A stretch of 5,407 nucleotides of DNA from Pirellulaceae bacterium. GTDB lineage: Bacteria; Planctomycetota; Planctomycetia; Pirellulales; Pirellulaceae. Numbering within the stretch: position 1 is the stretch's first letter; each line of letters begins with the position of its first letter. Of this stretch, positions 1-5,064 are shown piece after piece. A model generated the notes under the pieces. The model was not told the origin of the DNA, ran no database searches, and saw only the letters and a program-made list of their open reading frames with translations. The position numbers were made by a program, and so were the translations under genes. The stretch covers positions 1-5,407 of the forward strand of contig JABDKS010000897.1 of the NCBI GenBank assembly GCA_013002105.1. Reading direction: 5' to 3'.

Positions 1-774
1 TTTCTCTGGCGTGGCTTCGGGTGTCGCGACGTCATAGTCCGCGGGCAACTCCAGTCCGGGCATATCGTCCAAGCTCATTTCGTCGTCCTCGTCGGTGTCG
101 TCACCGCTGCCAAGCGTCGGCAATTTCAAATCCGGCAGATCGGGCAACGTTGTTCCGCTGGGCAACTCGGGTGGCAGTGACGGGTCGGCGGGTCGGAAAT
201 CTTGCTCGGCAAACCAAGCGACAAAGTCTTTCGTTTCAGGACTGGAGAGTTCGTCGATACGTTTCTGCGCTTTTTGAACCATCGCCTTGGACTCGTTCAC
301 ACTGATGGTGTCGTTGTAGGCCGCAATGGCTTCATCGATTTCGCCCATCGACTCGGCGGCAAGTGCGAGTCCCAGGAATGCGCGTGATCGGAGCAAGCGA
401 TCATCGCTCGCTGCCAAAGCTTCTCGGAACGACGACTTCGCTTGCGTCAACAATGTCTCCGCATCGCTGCGGTCGGCGTATAACGATTGAATGCCAGCTT
501 CCAAATCGCGATTGGCGGAATACAGAATTGACCAGCCAGCGGCCGCGGTTTCGGGGTACTTCTCAGCGACTTCTGGATCGGCCATCAGCAACTGCAACGT
601 CGCGTCACTACGATCTCCCGAGACTTTACTGCTGTAGAGTCCCCACGCGATCGCGCCGACAATCAGTGCAAAGACCACAACAGCGATCAGCTTGGAATAG
701 GGTTCGATCGACGTGTTGATCTTGTTCAGCCACACAGCCAATTCGTTGTCGTGCAGTTCTTTTTGTTTGCTCAT
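1..774 (-). CDS. Membrane-anchored TPR-like protein (C-terminus beyond window)
   Basis: Reading the minus strand from ATG at 774-772 gives 258 codons with no stop up to the window edge, so the 3' end is missing. The protein begins with a charged segment (MSKQKELHDNELAVWLNKIN), followed by one hydrophobic membrane segment at about residues 29-47 (IAVVVFALIVGAIAWGLY) and no signal-peptidase site, which suggests an N-in, C-out single-pass anchor. Residues about 57-176 are helical; one TPR-like unit is visible at about 130-160 (AFLGLALAAESMGEIDEAI), preceded by a half unit (AKSSFREALAAS, 112-123). From about 193 the chain is rich in Pro, Leu and acidic residues (DDTDEDDE at 225-232), probably disordered. 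The plan of anchor plus exported TPR-like domain resembles YfgM/AcnF-type proteins, but that is inference, and the precise role is unknown. The ribosome site is weak (GAAAGA at 781-786). A promoter lies about 115 nt upstream of the start. Confidence 0.8.
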   Translation of the reverse strand, partial: MSKQKELHDNELAVWLNKINTSIEPYSKLIAVVVFALIVGAIAWGLYSSKVSGDRSDATLQLLMADPEVAEKYPETAAAGWSILYSANRDLEAGIQSLYADRSDAETLLTQAKSSFREALAASDDRLLRSRAFLGLALAAESMGEIDEAIAAYNDTISVNESKAMVQKAQKRIDELSSPETKDFVAWFAEQDFRPADPSLPPELPSGTTLPDLPDLKLPTLGSGDDTDEDDEMSLDDMPGLELPADYDVATPEATPEK

Positions 775-787
775 GGCTGTTCTTTCG

Positions 788-812
788 GGTGGCCCGTCTT
801 TTTGGTGGCCCG
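788..812. repeat. 9-bp direct repeat GGTGGCCCG just upstream of the TPR-like gene
   Basis: GGTGGCCCG occurs at 788-796 and again at 804-812, 16 bases apart start to start, separated by TCTTTTT. In the mRNA the repeats read CGGGCCACC and lie 14 to 38 nt upstream of the ATG. The second copy touches the palindrome at 815-833. This may be chance, a duplication, or part of a regulatory leader. Confidence 0.35.
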
Positions 813-814
813 CC

Positions 815-833
815 ACTTGGTCAATGACCAAGT
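815..833. repeat. 19-bp near-perfect palindrome in the TPR-like gene leader
   Basis: ACTTGGTCA (815-823), a single A (824), then TGACCAAGT (825-833): 9-bp arms with no mismatch and one central base. It sits 41 bases upstream of the start codon at 774 and downstream of the likely promoter. A one-base centre makes a poor RNA hairpin unless the inner pairs open, while 19-bp dyads of this form are typical of binding sites for dimeric repressors. No regulator gene is present in the window, so the partner is unknown. Confidence 0.5.
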
Positions 834-865
834 TTGTGAATGGAGGGCTCGGTGAGACTCGATAT

Positions 866-880
866 TTGGCGTCGTGCCAA
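866..880. repeat. Inverted repeat TTGGC-N5-GCCAA at the predicted transcription start
   Basis: Perfect 5-bp arms (866-870 and 876-880) surround GTCGT. The element begins at about +2 of the transcript predicted from the promoter at 888-917. It could be an operator half-site pair or a weak hairpin in the leader. Its right arm continues into CCAAGT (877-882), a word also found in the neighbouring palindrome at 828-833, which hints at a shared binding half-site. Confidence 0.4.
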
Positions 881-887
881 GTCCAGG

Positions 888-917
888 AGTATAGAAATGG
901 CAGTTTCAAAGCGTCAA
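888..917 (-). promoter_or_regulatory. Sigma70-type promoter for the TPR-like gene
   Basis: On the minus strand, TTGACG (912-917, five of six matches to the -35 consensus) is followed after exactly 18 bases by TATACT (888-893, five of six matches to the -10 consensus). Transcription would begin near 881, giving a leader of about 105 nt before the ATG at 774. The promoter lies in the 224-bp gap after the DUF2237 stop, so the TPR-like gene can be expressed on its own. Planctomycete promoter rules are poorly known, so this rests on the match to the general bacterial consensus only. Confidence 0.5.
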
Positions 918-998
918 TAGAGTTCAATCGCGACGGGGCGATCGGGAACACAAACGTGCGGCCTTTTGCGTGGTTTTCTTGACTCCACCTCGTCCGGT

Positions 999-1385
999 CT
1001 ACTCGCGATCGTCCTCAGTGGCATACTCCTGCAGTTGCTCGAGCGACGCAAATTCCAGGGCAGAAATATGTGTTGCCTCCAAAACAACTTGTGGCGCAAC
1101 ACCGGCATCGTATGCCTCTTTCCAGCGTGCGGCGCACAAACACCATTGGTCGCCCGGTTGTAGTCCCGGGAACCGATACATCGGATTGGGAGTCGACAAA
1201 TCGTTGCCGGCTGCCTTACTGAACTCCAAAAACTTTGCCGTCACTCGTGAACAGACGACGTGCAGCCCGGAATCCGATCCACCCGTCTGACAACATCCGT
1301 CGCGGTAAAAACCAGTCATCGGGTCCGTGCTGCAGGTCTGCAATTCTTTCCCGAACACATTTTTGCCGGGGACAATTTCGCTCAT
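999..1385 (-). CDS. DUF2237 family protein, cysteine-rich, function unknown
   Basis: This 128-residue protein is recognised as DUF2237 from its run of family-type motifs: KNVFGKELQTCSTDPMTGFY (residues 8-27), RDGCC (28-32), GLHVVC (40-45), GNDLSTPNP (60-68), PGLQPGDQWCLCAARWKEAY (73-92) and GVAPQVVLEATH (95-106). Six cysteines (18, 31, 32, 45, 82, 84) and His42 and His106 lie within these blocks; this could be a metal or redox site, but no function is established to my knowledge. There is no signal peptide or membrane segment, so it is probably cytoplasmic. The ATG at 1385 was chosen because the family normally begins near here and the open frame upstream (GTG at 1448) adds only a proline-rich tail unlike the family. 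No good ribosome site precedes either start. It stands alone between a divergent helicase gene and the TPR-like gene. Confidence 0.93.
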   Translation of the reverse strand: MSEIVPGKNVFGKELQTCSTDPMTGFYRDGCCQTGGSDSGLHVVCSRVTAKFLEFSKAAGNDLSTPNPMYRFPGLQPGDQWCLCAARWKEAYDAGVAPQVVLEATHISALEFASLEQLQEYATEDDRE

Positions 1386-1598
1386 GGGGACACGACCGTA
1401 GAAAGGGGGCACGTTAGGAGGGACCACGGGCACGGAAGGAAGGACCACCGGGGCGAGATCGACAGCGCGGCGACAAGCTTCCTATCTGCATTGGTTCTTG
1501 ATGCTGAACGATCGAACCGACCCTGGCAACAGGCCCGACTTTTGACCGATCGCGGACACTGACGTGACGGGCGGCTCCATCGGCCTTTTTTGGCTTTC

Positions 1599-1648
1599 CA
1601 GCGGCAGTTTTCGACAAATGACCGATTTTCCACCCGATTCTGCCGCTG
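1599..1648. repeat. 9-bp inverted repeat with 32-base interior
   Basis: CAGCGGCAG (1599-1607) and CTGCCGCTG (1640-1648) are exact reverse complements separated by 32 bases. As RNA this would give a GC-rich 9-bp stem with a large loop; as DNA it could be a pair of binding sites. There is no T run after it on either strand, so it is not a typical intrinsic terminator. It lies in the middle of the divergent spacer, about 190 bp before the helicase start. Confidence 0.4.
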
Positions 1649-1675
1649 ACCCAGTCACATTTTGGACCACTCCCC

Positions 1676-1690
1676 ACAGGCAAGGCCTGT
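1676..1690. repeat. Short hairpin ACAGGC-AAG-GCCTGT
   Basis: Perfect 6-bp arms (1676-1681 and 1685-1690) around a 3-base loop. It is the first of a series of dyads running toward the helicase start. It is followed within 5 bases by the odd palindrome GGCT-A-AGCC (1695-1703). Confidence 0.4.
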
Positions 1691-1724
1691 TATTGGCTAA
1701 GCCGTGGGACGAACCTGACGACAC

Positions 1725-1735
1725 GCAATGATTGC
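1725..1735. repeat. Palindrome GCAAT-G-ATTGC
   Basis: 5-bp arms around a single G, in the helicase upstream region and 10 bases before the strong hairpin at 1745-1765. Too short to judge alone; it is listed because of the dyads on either side. Confidence 0.3.
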
Positions 1736-1744
1736 CTATCCGAG

Positions 1745-1765
1745 CGCGGGGTTAGATGCCCCGCG
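1745..1765. repeat. GC-only 7-bp stem-loop upstream of the helicase gene
   Basis: CGCGGGG (1745-1751) and CCCCGCG (1759-1765) form a perfect 7-bp all-GC stem around the loop TTAGATG. This is the most stable predicted hairpin in the window. It ends 73 bases before the ATG at 1839. No T run follows, so a simple terminator is unlikely. If transcription starts further upstream it would be a structured leader element; if it starts at the weak -10 near 1789 it would lie over the -35 area as a possible operator. Confidence 0.5.
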
Positions 1766-1783
1766 ACTCTTGCCAATGGCTCG

Positions 1784-1794
1784 TAGAATATAAC
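1784..1794 (+). promoter_or_regulatory. Possible -10 region for the helicase gene (weak)
   Basis: The overlapping words TAGAAT (1784-1789) and TATAAC (1789-1794) each match five of six bases of the -10 consensus in an AT-rich patch before the helicase gene. No proper -35 is found at 16-18 bases; the nearest, TTGCCA (1770-1775), is only 8 or 13 bases away. The call is tentative. Confidence 0.25.
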
Positions 1795-1816
1795 AATGAA
1801 CCTCCCGCCGGGCCTC

Positions 1817-1830
1817 GCCATGGACATGGC
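1817..1830. repeat. Palindrome GCCATG-GA-CATGGC at the helicase ribosome-docking region
   Basis: Perfect 6-bp arms (1817-1822 and 1825-1830) around GA, ending 8 bases before the ATG at 1839. In mRNA it would fold as a 5-bp stem with a GGAC tetraloop exactly where a ribosome would bind. It contains two out-of-frame ATGs. It could influence start selection or act as an operator. A smaller dyad, CCCG-C-CGGG (1804-1812), lies just before it. Confidence 0.4.
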
Positions 1831-1838
1831 AACGATTG

Positions 1839-4202
1839 ATGACTCCTACCAACAACCACGATTCGAACATGGATGCGATCCTCCGAGAACTCACGGATGC
1901 ACAGCGCACTGCGGTGAAACACATCGACGGCCCGCTTTTGATTCTGGCTGGCCCTGGTAGCGGCAAGACTCGCGTGGTAACTCACCGAATCGCATACATG
2001 CTTTCCCAAGGGGTTCAGCCTTGGCAAATCGCAGCATTGACGTTCACCAACAAGGCAGCCGATGAGATGCGATCGCGCGTTCAATCGCTCGCACCCGGCC
2101 AAGATGTCTGGATGGGAACCTTCCATCGATACTGCGCGCAACTGTTGCGCCGTTACGCATCCATGGTCGGTTTATCCGAAAACTACTCGATCTACGACAC
2201 ATCCGATTCAAAACAGGCGATGAAACGCGCGATCTTGGCGGCAGGCGTGAGCACTAGTCATACGTCGCCCGAACAGATCGCTGCTTCGATCAGTAAAGCA
2301 AAAAATCGGCTGGTGACGCCGGAGATGATGGAGGGCCAAGCTCTTCGACACGGTGACGCGATCTCCGCCCGCGTGTATCCGGTCTACCAACAGCAATTGC
2401 TGACCGCCAACGCAGTCGATTTTGACGACTTGTTGTTCCACATCGCCAACTTGCTGCGTGAGACACCGGAAGTCCGCGCGGAATTGGACAACAAATTCAA
2501 ATACATCATGGTGGACGAATACCAAGACACAAACTTGGCACAGTATGCGATCGTCCGCGCACTTTCGATCAACCATCCCAACCTGGCGGTGACCGGTGAC
2601 CCGGACCAATCGATCTACGGCTGGCGTGGCGCCGATTTGAACAACATCCTGGACTTTGAAAAGGATTATCCCGACGTCAGCACCGTCCGCTTGGAACAAA
2701 ACTATCGCAGCACCCCCAATATCCTCCGCGTTGCCGATCAACTAATTCGCCACAATCGACGGCGAAAGCAAAAGGGGCTGTTCACGCAGAACGACGAAGG
2801 CGAACAAGTCATCTTGCGGATGTTCGAGGACGGCTATCAAGAAGCCGATAGCATCGCTGCGGAAATCGCCAACGCGATGGCGGCCGAAGGCCTGAGGCCG
2901 CGTGACTTTGCCGTCTTTGTCCGGATGAATGCGCTCACCCGCTCGCTCGAACACGCTCTGCGAAACAGTGCCATTCCTTATCAGATCATCAACGGGCTTG
3001 CGTTCTATCAACGCAAGGAAATCAAGGATCTGTTGGCTTACTTACATCTGATCAACAATCCCAACCACGACGTCGCATTGACCCGGGTGATCAACACACC
3101 GACGCGTGGAATCGGGGCCAAGACCATCGAACGCATCCGCGCGTTTGCCGATGCCAATCGTATCCCGATGCTCGAAGCCGCACGTCGCGCGAGCGAGATC
3201 GATGAACTGGCTAAACGCGCCAAGACGATGATCGCAAAATTCATCACGGTCTACGATCGCTTGAGCATCAAGGCGACCGCGCCGCTGGAAGACCTGCTGC
3301 GGTATCTGGTCGAAGAAACACAGTACGAGGAATATCTCCAGCGCACCGCGGTCGAACAGCAAGACAGCAATCCGATGGCCAACGTTGACGAACTGATCTC
3401 CGCCGCCGTTGAATTCGATCGACAGCATCCCGACGATGGGTCGCTCGAGGCATTTCTGGAACAAGTCGCATTGGTTTCCGATACCGATGCGTTCGAGGAT
3501 TCGACCGACCGCGTTACTTTGATGACCTTGCACGCAGCCAAGGGACTCGAATTCCCACGCGTATTCGTGATAGGTGTCGAAGACGATTTGTTGCCGCACG
3601 CAAGGTCCAAGGAAACTGACGCCGAATTTGAGGAAGAACGCCGATTGTTGTTTGTGGGAATCACGCGCGCCAAAGAGTGGTTGCAACTGAGTTGCTGTAA
3701 ACGACGCTCGGTGCGCGGCGACGTTCGTCCTGTGATTCCAAGTCCGTTTCTGAACGAACTGCCAATTGACGAGATGCGTCGCGTCGAAAGCACCGTCCAA
3801 CGTGACTGGTTCGACGAAGACGACGATCTGGACCAGAGTTATCCGGATTCCTGGGATCTGCCCGACGCATCGGACGACGCTGTACACGAAGCGGCTCCGT
3901 CAATGAATGAAGATGAAGAGGTTTGCCAACTGCCGCACGAAGAGCGCGCGGCGATCGACGAGAAAGCAAAAGCAGCATCTGCCTTGAAATCTGAGATCAA
4001 GACCGCGGCTGACATGCTGTCAGCAGGCAAGACGCCGGTGATGGCGTACCGCGAAGGAGCGGTTGTGCGCCATGCCAAATATGGCGAAGGCCTGATCATC
4101 TCCGTTTCCGGTCGCGGCCCCAAACGGATGGCAAAAGTTTCGTTTGCCGACGGCGAGCATAGCTTTCGCGTGGCGTTTGCACCGTTGGAAGTCGTCCAGT
4201 AA
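1839..4202 (+). CDS. pcrA: UvrD/PcrA-type ATP-dependent 3'-5' DNA helicase
   Basis: A 787-residue superfamily 1A helicase, expected to unwind DNA 3' to 5' in nucleotide excision and mismatch repair and in clearing replication or transcription blocks. Residues from ATG 1839: Q motif LTDAQRTAV (18-26); Walker A GPGSGKT (38-44); motif Ia TFTNKAADEM (68-77); GTFHRYC (93-99); Walker B VDEYQDT (225-231); motif III GDPDQSIYGWRGAD (253-266); motif IV LEQNYRST (285-292); motif V TLMTLHAAKGLEFPRVFVIG (560-579); motif VI RRLLFVGITRAKEWL (601-615). All catalytic residues are present. An acidic linker (about 650-705) leads to a Tudor-like C-terminal domain (about 738-785, GAVVRHAKYGEGLIISVSG), as in PcrA/UvrD and unlike Rep. 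An in-frame TGA at 1797 limits the 5' end; starts at TTG 1836 or ATG 1869 (MDAILRELTDAQ, closer to the usual family N-terminus) are possible. No Shine-Dalgarno is seen at any of them. uvrD would be an equally valid name. Confidence 0.96.
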   Translation: MTPTNNHDSNMDAILRELTDAQRTAVKHIDGPLLILAGPGSGKTRVVTHRIAYMLSQGVQPWQIAALTFTNKAADEMRSRVQSLAPGQDVWMGTFHRYCAQLLRRYASMVGLSENYSIYDTSDSKQAMKRAILAAGVSTSHTSPEQIAASISKAKNRLVTPEMMEGQALRHGDAISARVYPVYQQQLLTANAVDFDDLLFHIANLLRETPEVRAELDNKFKYIMVDEYQDTNLAQYAIVRALSINHPNLAVTGDPDQSIYGWRGADLNNILDFEKDYPDVSTVRLEQNYRSTPNILRVADQLIRHNRRRKQKGLFTQNDEGEQVILRMFEDGYQEADSIAAEIANAMAAEGLRPRDFAVFVRMNALTRSLEHALRNSAIPYQIINGLAFYQRKEIKDLLAYLHLINNPNHDVALTRVINTPTRGIGAKTIERIRAFADANRIPMLEAARRASEIDELAKRAKTMIAKFITVYDRLSIKATAPLEDLLRYLVEETQYEEYLQRTAVEQQDSNPMANVDELISAAVEFDRQHPDDGSLEAFLEQVALVSDTDAFEDSTDRVTLMTLHAAKGLEFPRVFVIGVEDDLLPHARSKETDAEFEEERRLLFVGITRAKEWLQLSCCKRRSVRGDVRPVIPSPFLNELPIDEMRRVESTVQRDWFDEDDDLDQSYPDSWDLPDASDDAVHEAAPSMNEDEEVCQLPHEERAAIDEKAKAASALKSEIKTAADMLSAGKTPVMAYREGAVVRHAKYGEGLIISVSGRGPKRMAKVSFADGEHSFRVAFAPLEVVQ

Positions 4203-4216
4203 CGCGGTCGCCGCGT
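4202..4216. terminator. Hairpin between convergent genes, possible two-way terminator
   Basis: ACGCGG (4202-4207), TCG, CCGCGT (4211-4216): a perfect 6-bp stem with a 3-base loop that begins on the last base of the helicase stop codon and fills most of the 19-bp gap before the mqnD stop. There is no T run on either strand, so intrinsic termination is unproven; the position between convergent genes is the main support. Confidence 0.3.
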
Positions 4217-4221
4217 CTGGA

Positions 4222-5064
4222 TCAGTGCGTCGCGATTTCTAGTTTCGATGCCGATGGCGACAACAATCCCACCGACTCAGCACGACGCGAAAGCTCCGCC
4301 AACGCACCGGCGCCGACTTCGCCCAACTCGCGGGTCCAGTCGTTGACGTACAGCTCGACATGCTGCATCAACACGTCGTCGTCAAATTCTTGTGCATGCC
4401 GGCGCATCGATTCCAACGCGGCATCGGGATTGGCCAATGCAAATTCCAGCGAATCCCGGACGACTTGCTGAACTTTCGCAATCCGCTGCGGGCCCAGGTT
4501 TCGCAATGCAACCAAGCCTCCCAGCGGCAACGGGCAACCGGTCGATTCTTCCCATAGCGTGCCCAAATCAGCGATCAGTGCCAGCCCTTGATCTCGCCAT
4601 GTAAATCGACCTTCGTGAATACAGACGCCAAAATCGGCATCGCGATGCTGCAACATGGGCATGATATCGGAAAAAATCACATGTTGGACCTTCGTCGTGT
4701 TGGGATAGAACAATGCGAACAGCAGCGCCGCGGTGGTGTGTGCACCGGGACAGAGCGTCAACTGTTGCGCGTCTTGCGGTTGGGTATCACTTTGGGCAGC
4801 CAACAGCAGAGGACCGACGCCAAAACCGAGTGCTGATCCGCTTGGTAGCACCACCGTTTTGTCGGCTAACAATAAGGCGGCATGAAAACTGGCTTTCGCG
4901 ACATCAAATTGCCCAGCGAAAAGCCTATTGTTGAGCTGTTGGATATCCAGCAATTCAATTTGAAAGTCGAGTCCCCGCCAATCGACCAAACGATTCATCA
5001 GCGCGTGAAATGTAAACGTATCGTTGGGACAAGTCGAAATTCCCAATCGGATTGGCTCAGCCAT
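4222..5064 (-). CDS. mqnD: 1,4-dihydroxy-6-naphthoate synthase (futalosine pathway)
   Basis: A complete 280-residue protein of usual family length. MqnD converts cyclic dehypoxanthine futalosine to 1,4-dihydroxy-6-naphthoate in the menaquinone route that replaces the Men pathway. Family marks: N-terminal LGISTCPNDTFTFHALMN (7-24, the CPNDTF substrate-site segment), DVAKASFHA (54-62), CPGAHTTAALL (105-115), GVCIHEGRFTW (146-156) and ESTGCPLPLGGLVALR (173-188). His150 in the IHEGRF segment matches the histidine proposed as catalytic base in the Thermus enzyme (His145). The fold is that of periplasmic binding proteins, but there is no signal peptide and the enzyme is cytosolic. The start is fixed by the family N-terminus and by GGGAG at 5071-5075, six bases upstream. 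It overlaps mqnB by 8 bases and converges with the helicase gene. Confidence 0.95.
   Translation of the reverse strand: MAEPIRLGISTCPNDTFTFHALMNRLVDWRGLDFQIELLDIQQLNNRLFAGQFDVAKASFHAALLLADKTVVLPSGSALGFGVGPLLLAAQSDTQPQDAQQLTLCPGAHTTAALLFALFYPNTTKVQHVIFSDIMPMLQHRDADFGVCIHEGRFTWRDQGLALIADLGTLWEESTGCPLPLGGLVALRNLGPQRIAKVQQVVRDSLEFALANPDAALESMRRHAQEFDDDVLMQHVELYVNDWTRELGEVGAGALAELSRRAESVGLLSPSASKLEIATH

Larger units (their letters stand above)
1386..1838. other. 453-bp divergent spacer, no convincing gene
   Basis: This spacer separates the starts of the DUF2237 gene (minus) and the helicase gene (plus). Open frames of up to about 100 codons cross it on both strands, but their translations are Arg/Ser/Pro-rich, resemble no family I know, overlap one another and lack ribosome sites. 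The DUF2237-proximal part (about 1386-1460) is G-rich on the plus strand with several G runs. The helicase-proximal part holds six short dyads, listed separately. I see no strong -35/-10 pair for DUF2237 on the minus strand and only a weak -10 for the helicase gene. Confidence 0.7.

Noticed and set aside
866..880. Exact match to the animal NF-I consensus TTGGC-N5-GCCAA
   Set aside because: This is a bacterial sequence, so the match is coincidental; only the dyad symmetry was kept.
865..881. TGGCACG on the minus strand as a sigma54 promoter
   Set aside because: The required TTGC-like second element is absent at the right spacing; the sequence is explained by the inverted repeat.
713..982. 89-codon plus-strand frame across the TPR-like gene start and its upstream gap
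   Set aside because: It overlaps the promoter and leader of a better supported gene and has no ribosome site or family resemblance.
1415..1422. Plus-strand AGGAGG as a ribosome binding site
   Set aside because: No ATG, GTG or TTG opening a plausible gene follows at a suitable distance.
1386..1453. Cluster of G runs as a possible G-quadruplex
   Set aside because: The runs are separated by up to 19 bases, longer than canonical loops; it is no more than a G-rich patch.
1506..1518. GAAC-GATC-GAAC as a possible LexA box
   Set aside because: The halves are direct, not inverted, and the spacing does not fit the GTTC-N7-GTTC form either.
1414..1724. Open frames of 80-100 codons on both strands of the divergent spacer
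   Set aside because: They overlap one another, have biased Arg/Ser/Pro compositions, no ribosome sites and no recognisable motifs. They look like chance frames in GC-rich DNA.
2208..2741. 177-codon minus-strand frame inside the helicase gene
   Set aside because: Also antisense to conserved motifs (Walker B and motif III) with no family-like sequence.
3042..3887. 281-codon minus-strand frame inside the helicase gene
   Set aside because: It is antisense to conserved helicase motifs and its translation resembles no family. It is a shadow of the real frame.
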